A stretch of 10,998 bases of DNA from Limnohabitans sp. (GCA_021731425.1 JAKFXJ010000005.1:1-10998); one strand, 5' to 3'; shown: positions 1-8,846, counted from the stretch's first letter. Numbers and translations are program-made. The notes: a model not told the origin generated them from the letters alone.

Positions 1-318
1 GGCCTGGGTGACTTCTTTGTCCTTGATGGCCACCATGCCACTGGAGTTGATGCCTCGGATGTGGCTGCCCGTGATGCCCACGTTCACACGGGTGATCTTG
101 CAATCGGCCATCAGCTCGGCTTCTTTCAGCGCCTGCTGGATGCTTTGCACGGTGGCGTCGATGTTGACCACCACACCACGCTTGAGCCCGTTGCCTGGCG
201 CAATGCCCAGCCCGGCAATCTTGAGCTGACCGTCGGGCATCACCTCGGCCACCACAGCCATGACCTTGGACGTTCCGATGTCCAGGCCCACCACCAGATC
301 TTTGTACTCTTTTGCCAT
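1..318 (-). CDS. ftsA: Cell division protein FtsA, N-terminal part (runs off the left edge)
   Basis: FtsA is an actin-like ATPase that tethers FtsZ filaments to the inner membrane and helps recruit and activate later divisome proteins. Only the first 106 codons are present. The protein starts MAKEYKDLVVGLDIGTSKV; the GLDIGTSKV segment (about residues 11-19) is the phosphate-1 loop of the actin fold, followed by subdomain 1A with the GVVVNID and VNVGITGSHI segments typical of FtsA. The reading frame is open to the edge, and the missing part would hold the SHS2-like 1C domain, the rest of the ATPase core and the C-terminal membrane-targeting helix. The ATG at 318-316 is the natural start because it precedes the conserved beta strand. 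Its Shine-Dalgarno is weak (a GGTGG about 7 bases upstream). It follows ftsQ after a 40-base spacer, the only real gap in the window. Confidence 0.97.
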   Translation of the reverse strand, partial: MAKEYKDLVVGLDIGTSKVMAVVAEVMPDGQLKIAGLGIAPGNGLKRGVVVNIDATVQSIQQALKEAELMADCKITRVNVGITGSHIRGINSSGMVAIKDKEVTQA

Positions 319-358
319 TTCAACCACCGTTTCCGTTTAATTCGTCTGCCTTGATCGC
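319..358 (-). other. ftsQ-ftsA spacer
   Basis: These 40 bases are the longest non-coding stretch in the window. They contain a poor ribosome binding site for ftsA (GGTGG, about 7 bases before the ATG) and a short A/T-rich patch (GAATTAAACGG on the minus strand). I see no convincing promoter pair and no hairpin. Every other junction from murE to ftsQ is overlapping or nearly so, so ftsA is the first gene whose translation need not be tightly coupled to its upstream neighbour. Confidence 0.6.
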
Positions 359-1147
359 TCAAGGCTTTTTCTTGTTGTCTGCGTCCACCGTGCTCACGCC
401 GTGCAAGCGCAAGGCATAACCGTCCTTGTGGCGCAAATCCGCTCCTGCCAAAGCCGATGCACCTCGTCCATAACGGGATGTCACCTGCTTCAACGTTGTC
501 AAAAACACATCCAAACGTGCCAATATTTCAGCGCGGCTGCCGCGGCCCAGTTCGATCTGAGCACCGTGTTGGGTTTGCACCCGCCAGCTGCCGCGAGGGG
601 TCAACTCCAGCAATTCAATGGCCATGTCCAGCGCTTGAAAACGCGGGTTCAAGGCCAGGTACATCCCAGCCACCGCTTGCGACTCGGCCACAGGCCCCTT
701 CATGCGGGGCAGGCGCTCTGCATCGGCATCGTCCAAACTGGCCTCAAACACTTGGCCTTGTTCGTTGATCATGGTCCCGGCGTCTTCGGCGCCCCACATT
801 GCCATGGGTTTGTGCTCCAACAAGACAGCCCGCAAACGGTTGGGGAAATCCCGGTGCACCACCGCGACGCGCACCCAAGGCACCGACTCAAAGGTCTGCC
901 GCGCTTGGGCCAGATCGATGGTGAAGAAATTACCCTCCAACTTGGGCAAAACATGCGTGCGGAAAGCAAATGCGTTGTTGCGTTGGACCTCGCCTTGCAC
1001 CGTGATCGTCTGCAGGGCAAAGCCCGGATGACGGATCAACCACCATGCCCCGCTGCCCAAGGCCAGCAACACAAACACCAGCACCAGCAAAGCGGTGGCC
1101 ATGTTCATGAGCCGGACATCGGTGGGCAAGGGCATGGCTTTTTTCAC
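359..1147 (-). CDS. ftsQ: Cell division protein FtsQ (GTG start)
   Basis: FtsQ is a bitopic inner-membrane divisome protein that binds FtsB and FtsL and links early and late division proteins. The call gives 262 residues. There is a short basic cytoplasmic tail (residues 1-16), one membrane helix (about 17-38, [20 protein letters not shown]), a POTRA domain starting near residue 43 ([12 protein letters not shown], then a segment ending in [18 protein letters not shown]) and the periplasmic beta domain ([19 protein letters not shown]). The start is chosen as GTG at 1147-1145. It makes a GTGA overlap with the ddlB stop and has GGGAG seven bases upstream. An ATG at 1198 would overlap ddlB by 55 bases and add an unlikely leader. 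An ATG at 1135 (MPLPTDVRL) is possible but lacks a well-placed Shine-Dalgarno. The C-terminus ends in a lysine-rich tail. Sequence conservation in FtsQ is low, but fold pattern and position make the call secure. Confidence 0.95.
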   Translation of the reverse strand: MKKAMPLPTDVRLMNMATALLVLVFVLLALGSGAWWLIRHPGFALQTITVQGEVQRNNAFAFRTHVLPKLEGNFFTIDLAQARQTFESVPWVRVAVVHRDFPNRLRAVLLEHKPMAMWGAEDAGTMINEQGQVFEASLDDADAERLPRMKGPVAESQAVAGMYLALNPRFQALDMAIELLELTPRGSWRVQTQHGAQIELGRGSRAEILARLDVFLTTLKQVTSRYGRGASALAGADLRHKDGYALRLHGVSTVDADNKKKP

Positions 1148-2118
1148 GCAGCAGCTCCCGCGTAGTCCAATTGGGCCGAGGCCAGCAAATGGCAGCACAG
1201 CGCCTCATACGACATGCCTTCGGCTGCAGCCGACATGGGCACCAGCGAATGCCCGGTCATGCCGGGGGAGGTGTTGATCTCCAGCAAATAAGGCTGGCGG
1301 GTTGTGCCATCGATCATTACGTCGATGCGGCCCCAACCCCTGCAACCCATTGTCTGGTAAGCACGGCGCACCAAAGCCTGAATGTCTGCCTCCTCCTGAG
1401 CAGGCAAACCGCAGGGCACCAGGTACTGTGTGTCGTCGGTGAAGTATTTGTTTTGGTAGTCGTAATTGCCTTCGGGGGCCACGATGCGGATCACGGGCAA
1501 GGCGCGGGCTTCGTCGCCTGCGCCCAGCACCGGGCAGGTGACTTCGTCACCCACAATGCACTGCTCGCACAGGATGTCGTGGTCACAAGCGGCCGCGGCG
1601 CGCAATGCGGCGTGCACGTCTTCGGCCCGCACCACCTTGCTCACACCAATAGAGGAGCCTTCGCGTGCAGGCTTGACGATCAGGGGCAAGCCCAGCGCCT
1701 GGATGAGATCGTCAGCCGACAAGCTGTCGATTTGTGCAGGTTTCACCAGCACTTGGCGCGGCACCGGCAAACCCTCGGCCTGCCAGACGCGTTTGGTCAT
1801 GACCTTGTCCATGGCGATGCTCGATGCCATCACACCCGATCCGGTGTACGGAATGCCCATCAACTCCAGGGCACCTTGCACCGTGCCGTCTTCGCCAAAG
1901 CGGCCGTGCAAAGCAATGAAGCAGCGCTGGAATCCATCTTTTTGAAGTTCGCTCAGATGGCGCTCAGCCGGATCAAAGGCGTGGGCATCCACACCCGCGG
2001 CCAACAAGGCTTGGAGCACACCACGGCCCGACATGAGGGAGACCTCGCGCTCGGCCGAGCGCCCCCCCATCAACACAGCGACTTTGCCCATCTGGGCCAT
2101 GGAAGTGTTGGGCGTCAT
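1144..2118 (-). CDS. ddlB: D-alanine--D-alanine ligase (DdlB)
   Basis: This cytoplasmic ATP-grasp enzyme joins two D-alanines using ATP; MurF then adds the dipeptide to the UDP-MurNAc-tripeptide. The 324 residues are a little longer than the roughly 306 of E. coli DdlB, partly through a short N-terminal lead ([13 protein letters not shown]). Visible hallmarks are [11 protein letters not shown] (residues 18-28, with the catalytic-type Glu25), [12 protein letters not shown] (71-82), the ATP-grasp lysine and glycine-rich loop [14 protein letters not shown] (148-161), the omega-loop [13 protein letters not shown] (220-232) whose Lys-Tyr pair matches the active-site tyrosine loop of DdlB, and the metal-binding [12 protein letters not shown] (280-291). 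The Tyr is the residue expected in D-Ala-D-Ala rather than D-Ala-D-lactate ligases. The ATG at 2118 overlaps the murC stop as ATGA and has AAGAGGTGA just upstream. An in-frame ATG at 2196 lies deep inside murC and adds non-homologous sequence. Confidence 0.97.
   Translation of the reverse strand: MTPNTSMAQMGKVAVLMGGRSAEREVSLMSGRGVLQALLAAGVDAHAFDPAERHLSELQKDGFQRCFIALHGRFGEDGTVQGALELMGIPYTGSGVMASSIAMDKVMTKRVWQAEGLPVPRQVLVKPAQIDSLSADDLIQALGLPLIVKPAREGSSIGVSKVVRAEDVHAALRAAAACDHDILCEQCIVGDEVTCPVLGAGDEARALPVIRIVAPEGNYDYQNKYFTDDTQYLVPCGLPAQEEADIQALVRRAYQTMGCRGWGRIDVMIDGTTRQPYLLEINTSPGMTGHSLVPMSAAAEGMSYEALCCHLLASAQLDYAGAAA
1155..1159 (-). promoter_or_regulatory. Ribosome binding site deciding the ftsQ GTG start
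   Basis: GGGAG on the minus strand lies inside the last codons of ddlB, seven bases before the GTG at 1147. It is too far (about 19 bases) from the alternative ATG at 1135, so it favours the GTG. Together with the GTGA stop/start overlap it suggests that ftsQ is translated by ribosomes finishing ddlB. Confidence 0.7.
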
Positions 2119-3539
2119 GCGCTCACCTCTTGGGCCTTGGCGGCCAAGGCCACCACCTGCGCTGGGGTGCCACCAATGGAGCCTGCGCCCATACAAATGA
2201 GCACGTCACCATCACGCGCATTGCTCATCACGGCTTGGGGCATGTCGGCAATCTGATCCACAAACACGGGCTCGACCTTGCCCGCCACGCGCAGGGCGCG
2301 GGCCAATGAACGTCCGTCTGCGGCCACGATGGGCGCTTCGCCTGCGGCGTAGACCTCGGACAACAAGACGCTGTCGCAACCTTGGCCTATGACTTTGACA
2401 AAGTCTTCAAAACAATCACGGGTGCGGCTGTAGCGGTGCGGCTGGAACGCCAACACCAGGCGGCGGCCCGGGAATGCACCACGGGCTGCGGCCAGCGTGG
2501 CCGCCATCTCGACCGGGTGGTGACCGTAATCGTCGATGACGGTGAAGCGGCCTTGGCCATCGGCCGTGGCCACATCGCCATAACGCTGAAAGCGTCGGCC
2601 CACGCCCTTGAACTGGGCCAGTGCGCGTTGCACAGCGGCATCATCCACACCCAACTCTACAGCCACCGAAATGGCCGCCAAAGCGTTCAGCACGTTGTGA
2701 ACACCTGGCAAATTCAACACGATGGGCATGTCGGGCAGTGTCACCCCATTGCGCCTTTGCACCGTGAAATGCATCTGCCCGTTTTGGGCCTGCACGTCCA
2801 CCGCACGCACCTGGGCTCCTTCGTTCAAACCATAGGTGGTCACAGGGCGGGCGATATCGTCCACGATGGACTGCACACCGGGGTCGTCCGAACAGACAAT
2901 GGCCGTGCCGTAAAAAGGCATGCGGTGCAAGAACTCCACAAACGCGGCTTTGAGCTTGGCCAGGTCATGGCCATAGGTTTCCATGTGGTCGGCGTCGATG
3001 TTGGTCACCACCGCTATCACGGGCAAGAGGTTCAAAAACGAAGCATCCGACTCGTCGGCTTCCACCACGATGTAGTCGCCTGTGCCCAGCTTGGCATTGG
3101 CGCCTGCGCTGTTCAGGCGGCCACCAATCACAAAGGTGGGGTCCAGTCCAGCTTCGGCCAAAACACTGGCCACCAAGCTGGTCGTGGTGGTTTTCCCGTG
3201 TGTGCCCGCAATGGCCACGCCCTGCTTCATGCGCATGAGCTCGGCCAGCATCACAGCCCGCGGCACAATGGGGATGTGACGCGCCCGAGCGGCCAACACC
3301 TCGGGGTTGTCGGCTTTGACGGCGGTTGATGTCACCACGGCATCGGCGTCTTGGACGTTGTCCGCGCTGTGGCCCACATGGGTGGCGATGCCCAAAGCCG
3401 CCAAGCGTTGCAGCGTGGCGCTGTCGGACAAATCGGAGCCGGAGATCTGGTACCCCAGATTGAGCAAGACTTCGGCAATGCCGCTCATGCCCGAGCCGCC
3501 CACACCGATGAAATGAATTTTTCGGATGGCGTGTTTCAT
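2115..3539 (-). CDS. murC: UDP-N-acetylmuramate--L-alanine ligase (MurC)
   Basis: MurC is the first cytoplasmic Mur ligase and adds L-Ala to UDP-MurNAc with ATP hydrolysis. It has 474 residues, near the usual 460-490. Domain 1 carries the Rossmann-like UDP-binding loop [15 protein letters not shown] (11-25) and SGSDLSDS. The central ATPase domain has the P-loop [11 protein letters not shown] (111-121), [12 protein letters not shown] (158-169), [12 protein letters not shown] (179-190) and [12 protein letters not shown] (278-289). The C-terminal domain has the [14 protein letters not shown] block (336-349), FQPHRYSRT (365-373) and MGAGSIGG (450-457). The DDYGHHP and FQPHRYSRT blocks separate MurC from MurD, MurE and MurF. 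The ATG at 3539 forms an ATGA overlap with the murG stop and is preceded by GAGGAG eight bases upstream. MurC and DdlB are separate proteins here, unlike the MurC-Ddl fusions known in chlamydiae. Confidence 0.98.
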   Translation of the reverse strand: MKHAIRKIHFIGVGGSGMSGIAEVLLNLGYQISGSDLSDSATLQRLAALGIATHVGHSADNVQDADAVVTSTAVKADNPEVLAARARHIPIVPRAVMLAELMRMKQGVAIAGTHGKTTTTSLVASVLAEAGLDPTFVIGGRLNSAGANAKLGTGDYIVVEADESDASFLNLLPVIAVVTNIDADHMETYGHDLAKLKAAFVEFLHRMPFYGTAIVCSDDPGVQSIVDDIARPVTTYGLNEGAQVRAVDVQAQNGQMHFTVQRRNGVTLPDMPIVLNLPGVHNVLNALAAISVAVELGVDDAAVQRALAQFKGVGRRFQRYGDVATADGQGRFTVIDDYGHHPVEMAATLAAARGAFPGRRLVLAFQPHRYSRTRDCFEDFVKVIGQGCDSVLLSEVYAAGEAPIVAADGRSLARALRVAGKVEPVFVDQIADMPQAVMSNARDGDVLICMGAGSIGGTPAQVVALAAKAQEVSA

Positions 3540-4600
3540 GCCGCCAACTCCTCACAAGCCATCACAACCTCCCTGGTCGCATTTGTTTTTTTCTGTTCGT
3601 AGGCTTTTTGTGCCACGTTTTGCAATGTGTCGCGGCTCAAGGCCGTCAGGCGCTCGGCCAAATTTTTTGCCGTCAACTCGGCCTGCGGCACCAGCCAGCC
3701 GCCACCCGAGGCCACCAAGAACTGCGCATTGGTGGTCTGGTGGTCGTCAACCGCAAATGGGAAGGGCACGAACACGGCGGCCACACCCACCGCGGCCAAC
3801 TCGGTCACGGTGCTGGCGCCAGCGCGGCAGATGACCAGATCGGCTTGCGCAAAGGCGCTGGCCGTGTCGTCGATGAACGGGGTCAGTTCGGCTTGCACGC
3901 CTGCAGCTTCGTAGTTGGCCCGCAGCGCGTCAATTTGTTTGGCGCCGCTTTGGTGAATCACAGTTGGGCGCGTGGCTTGCGGCATCAAGGCCAGGGCCTG
4001 CGGCACGATGTCGTTCAAGGCCTTGGCCCCCAAGCTGCCGCCCACCACCAGCACCCGCAAGGGGCCGCTGCGCCCGGCAAAGCGTTCAGCGGGTGCCGCC
4101 TGTTGCGTGAAAGCTTGGCGCAAGGGGTTGCCCACCCATTGGCCGGTTTTGAATACGCCGGGGAAGGCGGTGAAAACACGGTCGGCCAATTGCGCCAGCA
4201 CCTTATTGGCCAAGCCCGCCACCGAGTTTTGTTCGTGCAGCACCAAGGGCTTGCCCCACAGGCTGGCCATCATGCCGCCCGGGAAGGTGATGTAGCCGCC
4301 CAGGCCCAACACCACATCGGGCTTGACCCGGCGCACCACCTGCAGGCTTTGCCAGAAAGCACGCAGCAGCTTGAGTGGCAAGAAGGCCAGTGTGGCCAGA
4401 CCCTTGCCGCGCACACCACCAAAGGCCACCGCTTCAAAGGTGAAACCCCGCGGCGGCACCAGCTGGCTTTCCATGCTGTCGGGTGCGCCCAACCAGTGCA
4501 CGCGCCAACCCTGCTCACGCAAGGCCTCGGCCACAGCCAGGCCCGGGAAGATGTGCCCCCCGGTACCACCCGCCATGACCAGTGCGCATTTTTGCGTCAT
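3536..4600 (-). CDS. murG: UDP-GlcNAc:undecaprenyl-PP-MurNAc-pentapeptide GlcNAc transferase (MurG)
   Basis: MurG is a GT-B-fold, GT28-family glycosyltransferase on the cytoplasmic face of the membrane that turns lipid I into lipid II. It has 354 residues, the normal size. The N-terminal glycine-rich loop [20 protein letters not shown] (6-25) is a family signature. [14 protein letters not shown] (99-112) is the second G-loop and [13 protein letters not shown] (121-133) holds the conserved HEQN. The C-terminal donor domain has [13 protein letters not shown] (185-197), HQSGAKQ (216-222), and [40 protein letters not shown], whose RAGAST and the conserved Glu (267) bind UDP-GlcNAc, with DDHQTTNA at 285-292. 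The ATG at 4600 overlaps the ftsW stop as ATGA and has GGAGG six bases upstream. The frame stays open upstream to 4870, but that is ftsW in another frame. Confidence 0.98.
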   Translation of the reverse strand: MTQKCALVMAGGTGGHIFPGLAVAEALREQGWRVHWLGAPDSMESQLVPPRGFTFEAVAFGGVRGKGLATLAFLPLKLLRAFWQSLQVVRRVKPDVVLGLGGYITFPGGMMASLWGKPLVLHEQNSVAGLANKVLAQLADRVFTAFPGVFKTGQWVGNPLRQAFTQQAAPAERFAGRSGPLRVLVVGGSLGAKALNDIVPQALALMPQATRPTVIHQSGAKQIDALRANYEAAGVQAELTPFIDDTASAFAQADLVICRAGASTVTELAAVGVAAVFVPFPFAVDDHQTTNAQFLVASGGGWLVPQAELTAKNLAERLTALSRDTLQNVAQKAYEQKKTNATREVVMACEELAA

Positions 4601-5889
4601 GCCCGGCCTCCGCGCATCATTTGTTTGTTTTCGGCGTCGATGCGCAGCACGATGGCAATGGCCACCAAATTCATCATGATGGCCGAGCCGCCGTAACTCA
4701 TCAGCGGCAAAGTCAAGCCTTTGGTGGGCAAGGCACCCAGGTTCACACCCATGTTGATGAAGGCCTGAAAGCCGATCCAAATGCCCACGCCTTGTGCGAC
4801 CAGGCCGGAAAACACTTTTTCCAGCGCAATCGACTGACGGCCGATCACCATGATGCGGCGGCTGAGCCACAAGAACAGACCAATCACCAAGGTCACACCC
4901 ACCAAGCCAAACTCTTCACCAATCACGGCCAACAAAAAGTCGGTGTGCGCTTCGGGCAACCAATGCAGTTTTTCCACACTGCCGCCCAGGCCCACGCCCC
5001 AGACCTCGCCGCGGCCAATCGCTATCAAGGAGTGCGTCAACTGGTAGCCCTTGCCCAGCGCATGCTCGGCACTGAAAGGATCGAGGTAGGCAAAGATTCG
5101 CTCCCGGCGCCAAGGCGACTCGGCGATCATGATCACGAAAGCCAACACCAGAATGCCCAAAATCAGGAAGAACATTCGGGCGTTCACCCCACCCAAGAAC
5201 AAGATGCCCATGGCGATGGTGGCGATCACCATGAAGGCGCCCATGTCGGGCTCGGCCAGCAAGAACACACCCGCCAGGCCCACCGCAGCGCCCATGGGCA
5301 GCACGGCTTTGAAGAATTTTTCCTTCACGTCCATCTTGCGCACCATGTAATCGGCGGCATAAATGATGGTGGCCAGCTTGGCCAATTCAGACGGCTGGAA
5401 GTTCATGACACCAAAGGAAATCCAGCGCCGTGCGCCGTTCACACCTTTGCCGATGAAAGGAATCAACACCAAGGCCAACAAGATCAGAGAAAACACAAAC
5501 AAGGGACGGGCCACTTTCTCCCAGGTCTCCATGCGCACCTGAAAGACCAGCAAGGCCATGATGCAACCCACCCCCATGGAAATCACATGGCGTGTGAGGA
5601 AATGGGTGTTGCTGTAGCGCGAAAAACGCGGGTTGTCCGGCATCGCAATCGAGGCCGAATACACCATGACCATGCCCCACAGCAGCAAGGCCACCACCAC
5701 CCAGACCAAGGCTTGGTCCACGCTTTGCATGCGGGCAGGACGACCATTGACGCGACCGGCCATGCCGTACTCGCCCAGATTGACCGGCAAGCCCTGCGAG
5801 CTCGAGCCCATCCCACTCCCAGAGAAGCGGTGGAACAGGCCAGCTACAGATTGTTGAAGGCGTTGCGGGAAAGTCATGGTTTCGCTCAC
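4597..5889 (-). CDS. ftsW: Septal peptidoglycan glycosyltransferase FtsW (SEDS family, GTG start)
   Basis: FtsW is a SEDS-family polytopic membrane protein that polymerises lipid II into septal glycan strands with its partner PBP3 (FtsI). The 430 residues hold a hydrophilic N-terminal tail of about 57 residues, then hydrophobic segments consistent with ten membrane helices from residue 58 ([15 protein letters not shown]) to the end. Hallmarks are NGARRWI (151-157), FQPSELAKL (164-172), EPDMG (213-217), the extracellular [17 protein letters not shown] block (310-326) with the Asp (317) that matches the essential catalytic aspartate of RodA/FtsW, and [20 protein letters not shown] (379-398) followed by YGGSA. 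Its position between murD and murG identifies FtsW rather than RodA. The GTG at 5889 makes a GTGA overlap with the murD stop and has GGAGGG six bases upstream; the next ATG (5877) lacks a good site. Confidence 0.97.
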   Translation of the reverse strand: MSETMTFPQRLQQSVAGLFHRFSGSGMGSSSQGLPVNLGEYGMAGRVNGRPARMQSVDQALVWVVVALLLWGMVMVYSASIAMPDNPRFSRYSNTHFLTRHVISMGVGCIMALLVFQVRMETWEKVARPLFVFSLILLALVLIPFIGKGVNGARRWISFGVMNFQPSELAKLATIIYAADYMVRKMDVKEKFFKAVLPMGAAVGLAGVFLLAEPDMGAFMVIATIAMGILFLGGVNARMFFLILGILVLAFVIMIAESPWRRERIFAYLDPFSAEHALGKGYQLTHSLIAIGRGEVWGVGLGGSVEKLHWLPEAHTDFLLAVIGEEFGLVGVTLVIGLFLWLSRRIMVIGRQSIALEKVFSGLVAQGVGIWIGFQAFINMGVNLGALPTKGLTLPLMSYGGSAIMMNLVAIAIVLRIDAENKQMMRGGRA

Positions 5890-7664
5890 TGCCCGCCCTC
5901 CATGGCCACACCCGCTGCCTCAGCCAAGCTCGCCACGGCTTGCACAAACACCTCGGCGCGGTGGCCGTAGTTGTCAAACATGTCAAAGCTCGCGCAAGCG
6001 GGCGACATCAAGACCGCATCACCACTGCGGGCGATGGCCGCAGCCTGCACCACGGCGGCATGCATGTCTGCGGCATCGTGCAGCGGCACGTCCGTGCCCT
6101 GCAGCGCTTCGCGGATCACGGGGGCGTCGCGGCCAATCAAAACCACACCCCGGGCAAAACGCTGGACGGGATCGGCCAAAGGCGAAAAGTCTTGTCCCTT
6201 GCCTTCACCGCCCAAAATGACCACCACGCGGCGGTCTGCGCCCAGGCCTTGCAAGGCGGCGACCGTCGCGCCGACGTTGGTGCCCTTGCTGTCATCAAAA
6301 AACTCAACCTCTTGGATGATGGCCACCGGCTCGACACGGTGCGGCTCGCCGCGGTATTCGCGCAGGCCATACAGCATGGGGCCCAGCGCACAACCTGCGC
6401 TGCTGGCCAGCGCCAAAGCAGCGAGTGCATTGACCGCGTTGTGGCGACCGCGAATGCGCAAGGCATCTGCAGGCATCAGGCGCTGGATGTGCAACTCTTC
6501 GGCGGCATCTTTGCGGCGGCGACGTGTTTCATCGGCCTCCAGGGCACGCACCAGCCAAGTCATGCCGTGGGTGACTTCGATGCCAAAGTCACCTGGGCGC
6601 TGGGGCATGTCGCCACCAAACAGTACAGCAGCACGCTCAACAGGCTTTTGCAACTTCACACGCACGGGCTCGGGCCGCATGGCCATGACCTGGGCGTCTT
6701 CGCGGTTGAGCACCATCAGGGCCTGTGCACCAAAAATGCGGGCTTTGGCTGCGGCATAGGCGGCCATGCTGCCGTGCCAATCGAGGTGGTCTTGCGAGAT
6801 GTTCAGCACGGTGGCGGCGGTCGGCTCAAAGCCTTCGCAGCTGTCGAGCTGGAAGCTGGACAACTCCAGCACCCACACCTGGGGCAGTGCCTGGGCCATA
6901 GGGTCCTGGGCCTGGTCCTGAACAGCAGGCGCAACGGGCAGCGGCAGTTCAGCAGCGGCCTCGTCATCCAAGCTGTCATGCGCCTCGTCTGTGCCCGTGG
7001 CGTCGGCGATATCGGCGACGTCGCTTGCGGGCTCATCCTGCGCGTGGGTGATCGTTTCTGGGGCCGTCGTGACCGAAGGCTGCTCACTGACCAGATCTGG
7101 GTTTTCAAGCTTTGCAGCGGCACTTTCAGCGGCTTCTTTCTCGACCTGCAGTTGCGCTTGCGCGATCGCTTCGGTCAAGGTGTCCAGCAGTGTAGGGCCA
7201 ATGTTGCCCGCCACTTTCACGGTTTTTCCCGCACGCGCTACCAGCTGTCCGGTGAGGGATGTGACCGTGGTCTTGCCATTGGTGCCGGTGATGGCCAACA
7301 CCTGCGGGGCGTAGCCAAAGCGTGTCTTCAAATCTTCCAACCCCGCTGCGAACAAGCTCAGCTCGCCGCCTTGCCACAGGCCCATGTTGCGAGCAGCGTC
7401 CACCACCGGGGCCACCACCTCAGGGGCCAGGCCCGGGCTGCGGAACACCGCACGCACCGATGTGCCTTCGACCAAACTGGCCGCAAAGGGGCCGGAGATA
7501 AAGCGAACGGCAGGCCACTCGGCTTGCAATGTGGCCAACTGCGGCGGCGCATCACGGGTATCGGCCACGGTCACGTCCGCCCCGGCCAAGGCGCACCAGC
7601 GGGCCATTGCCAGGCCCGAAGCACCCAAACCGAGAATCAGAACGTGTTGGCCTTGGAGCTGCAT
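5886..7664 (-). CDS. murD: UDP-MurNAc-L-alanine--D-glutamate ligase (MurD) with a large acidic insertion
   Basis: MurD is the cytoplasmic Mur ligase that adds D-Glu to UDP-MurNAc-L-Ala. Its 592 residues far exceed the roughly 438 of E. coli MurD. Domain 1 has [16 protein letters not shown] (8-23) and FRSPGLAPE (74-82). The ATPase domain has [13 protein letters not shown] (125-137), GNIG (153-156), VLELSSFQL (265-273), [11 protein letters not shown] (288-298) and Lys307 in AAKARIF, matching the carbamylated lysine of E. coli MurD. The C-terminal domain has [12 protein letters not shown] (406-417), [11 protein letters not shown] (457-467), [10 protein letters not shown] (484-493) and [22 protein letters not shown] (552-573). 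The extra length is mainly an Ala/Asp/Glu-rich stretch at about residues 166-258, plus a smaller addition near 375-400 with RRRRK. All catalytic motifs are intact, so the enzyme should be active. ATG 7664 follows the mraY stop by three bases, with GAGG six bases upstream. Confidence 0.97.
   Translation of the reverse strand: MQLQGQHVLILGLGASGLAMARWCALAGADVTVADTRDAPPQLATLQAEWPAVRFISGPFAASLVEGTSVRAVFRSPGLAPEVVAPVVDAARNMGLWQGGELSLFAAGLEDLKTRFGYAPQVLAITGTNGKTTVTSLTGQLVARAGKTVKVAGNIGPTLLDTLTEAIAQAQLQVEKEAAESAAAKLENPDLVSEQPSVTTAPETITHAQDEPASDVADIADATGTDEAHDSLDDEAAAELPLPVAPAVQDQAQDPMAQALPQVWVLELSSFQLDSCEGFEPTAATVLNISQDHLDWHGSMAAYAAAKARIFGAQALMVLNREDAQVMAMRPEPVRVKLQKPVERAAVLFGGDMPQRPGDFGIEVTHGMTWLVRALEADETRRRRKDAAEELHIQRLMPADALRIRGRHNAVNALAALALASSAGCALGPMLYGLREYRGEPHRVEPVAIIQEVEFFDDSKGTNVGATVAALQGLGADRRVVVILGGEGKGQDFSPLADPVQRFARGVVLIGRDAPVIREALQGTDVPLHDAADMHAAVVQAAAIARSGDAVLMSPACASFDMFDNYGHRAEVFVQAVASLAEAAGVAMEGGQ
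5896..5901 (-). promoter_or_regulatory. Ribosome binding site deciding the ftsW GTG start
   Basis: GGAGGG on the minus strand lies in the final codons of murD, six bases before the GTG at 5889. The next in-frame ATG is 12 bases further downstream and so has no well-spaced site. With the GTGA overlap this supports the GTG start and coupling to murD translation. Confidence 0.7.
6891..7169 (-). other. Acidic, alanine-rich insertion coding segment within murD
   Basis: This segment encodes about residues 166-258 of MurD. It lies between the GNIG motif and the VLELSSFQL strand, where E. coli MurD has a loop of only about a dozen residues. In residues 171-260 I count 21 Asp/Glu, 2 Lys, no Arg, 20 Ala and no aromatic residue or Cys, with several Pro, Thr and Ser. 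This is typical of an intrinsically disordered linker. The reading frame is continuous and both flanks are normal MurD, so it is not a frameshift artefact. No repeat unit or known domain is recognised. Confidence 0.8.
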
Positions 7665-7667
7665 GGC

Positions 7668-8846
7668 TTACCTCAGCTTCAGGGTCGACAAGCCGACCAG
7701 ACACAGCAGCATGGTGATGATCCAGAAACGCACCACGACTTGCGTTTCTTTCCAGCCGCTCTTTTCAAAATGGTGGTGCAAGGGCGCCATCTTCAGGATG
7801 CGCCGACCTTCACCGTATTTCTTCTTGGTGTATTTGAAGTAGGTCACTTGCGCCATCACCGACAGGGCTTCGACCACAAAGATGCCCCCCATGATGGCCA
7901 ACACGATTTCCTGGCGCACGATGACCGCGATGGTGCCCAGTGCGGCGCCCAATGCCAAGGCACCCACATCGCCCATGAACACCTGGGCTGGGTGGGTGTT
8001 GAACCACAAAAACGCCAGACCTGCGCCCGCCATGGCGGCGCAGAAAATCATCAGTTCACCCGATCCCGGAATGTGCGGAAAGAACAGGTACTTGGAATAG
8101 ACCGAGCTGCCGGTGACATAGGCAAATACACCCAGCGCCGAGCCCACCATGACCACCGGCATGATGGCCAGGCCATCTAAACCGTCCGTGAGGTTGACCG
8201 CATTGCTGGACCCCACGATGACCAGATAGGTCAGGACCACAAAGCCCAGCACGCCCAGGGGGTAGTTGATTTCCTTGAAGAAAGGCACCTGCAAACCAGC
8301 CTTGGGGGGCAGGCTCACGTCAAAGCCAGACAGAACCCACTGGCCAAACAAGTCGAGCACGCGCAGGTTCGACACTTCGGAAATGCTGAACACCAAATAC
8401 AGCGCGGCCAGCAAGCCGATGACCGATTGCCAGAAATACTTTTCGCGAGAACGCATGCCCTCGGGGTCTTTGTTGACCACCTTGCGCCAGTCGTCCACCC
8501 AGCCAATGGCCCCAAAGCCCAGGGTCACGATCAGCACGATCCAGACGAAGCGATTGGACAGGTCAAACCACAACAAAGTGGAGATGGCAATCGACAACAA
8601 GATGAGCACGCCGCCCATGGTGGGTGTGCCGCTCTTGGACAGGTGCGACTCCATGCCATAGCCGCGGATGGGTTGGCCAATTTTGAGCGAGGTCAAGCGG
8701 CGGATGACCCAAGGGCCTGCCGCCAGACCGATCAAGAGCGCCGTCATGGCGGCCATCACGGCTCGGAAGGTGATGTATTGGAAAACGCGCAAAAAGCCCC
8801 ACTCGGGCGACAAACTTTGCAACCATTGGGCCAGGCTAAGCAGCAT
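7668..8846 (-). CDS. mraY: Phospho-N-acetylmuramoyl-pentapeptide-transferase (MraY)
   Basis: MraY is an integral membrane enzyme that moves phospho-MurNAc-pentapeptide from UDP to undecaprenyl phosphate, making lipid I. It has 392 residues and about ten membrane helices, the usual layout for a proteobacterial MraY. Signatures are the cytoplasmic [14 protein letters not shown] (70-83), the Asp pair in GWVDDWRKV (115-123; catalytic/Mg region), [15 protein letters not shown] (213-227), [19 protein letters not shown] (282-300; Asp293 matches the magnesium-binding Asp of the FMGD motif), and [14 protein letters not shown] (354-367). The ATG at 8846 is chosen because the protein then begins [10 protein letters not shown] as in the family, with AGGGGAG upstream. 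The frame is open back to 8915, but that part lies inside murF and does not resemble MraY. The gene overlaps the end of murF by 11 bases. Confidence 0.98.
   Translation of the reverse strand: MLLSLAQWLQSLSPEWGFLRVFQYITFRAVMAAMTALLIGLAAGPWVIRRLTSLKIGQPIRGYGMESHLSKSGTPTMGGVLILLSIAISTLLWFDLSNRFVWIVLIVTLGFGAIGWVDDWRKVVNKDPEGMRSREKYFWQSVIGLLAALYLVFSISEVSNLRVLDLFGQWVLSGFDVSLPPKAGLQVPFFKEINYPLGVLGFVVLTYLVIVGSSNAVNLTDGLDGLAIMPVVMVGSALGVFAYVTGSSVYSKYLFFPHIPGSGELMIFCAAMAGAGLAFLWFNTHPAQVFMGDVGALALGAALGTIAVIVRQEIVLAIMGGIFVVEALSVMAQVTYFKYTKKKYGEGRRILKMAPLHHHFEKSGWKETQVVVRFWIITMLLCLVGLSTLKLR
7670..7674 (-). promoter_or_regulatory. murD ribosome binding site overlapping the mraY stop
   Basis: GAGGT on the minus strand overlaps the first base of the mraY TAA stop. 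Its GAGG core (7674-7671) ends six bases before the murD ATG. The ribosome terminating on mraY therefore sits directly on the murD initiation region, which favours re-initiation. Confidence 0.65.

Noticed and set aside
401..1165. Long plus-strand open frame antisense to ftsQ, with similar ones over ddlB (1171-2256), murC (2382-3329), ftsW (4582-5970) and murF (9643-10473)
   Set aside because: All of these are also in exact antisense codon register with the real genes, so the same rare-codon explanation applies. None has a recognisable domain.
1144..2196. Extended 350-residue version of DdlB starting at 2196
   Set aside because: The added 26 residues lie inside murC and do not resemble Ddl. 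The ATG at 2118 has a near-perfect Shine-Dalgarno and an ATGA overlap.
3536..4870. Extended 444-residue version of MurG starting at 4870
   Set aside because: The extra 90 residues are ftsW sequence in another frame and are rich in His and Arg. The ATG at 4600 has a GGAGG site, an ATGA overlap and the expected MurG N-terminus.
7665..7670. Possible MraY-MurD readthrough fusion: the mraY TAA is followed in frame by GCC and the murD ATG
   Set aside because: MurD has a good ribosome binding site of its own. MraY's C-terminus is placed on the periplasmic side in known structures, so a fusion would put the cytoplasmic enzyme MurD in the wrong compartment. The shared frame is a one-in-three coincidence.
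5940..8180. A 746-codon open frame on the plus strand, antisense to murD and mraY
   Set aside because: It runs in exact codon register with murD and mraY, which share the same frame. Antisense stops would need TTA, CTA or TCA codons in the sense genes, and these are rare in a GC-rich genome. The predicted protein is rich in His, Gln and Arg with no recognisable domain, while the sense strand encodes two highly conserved enzymes.
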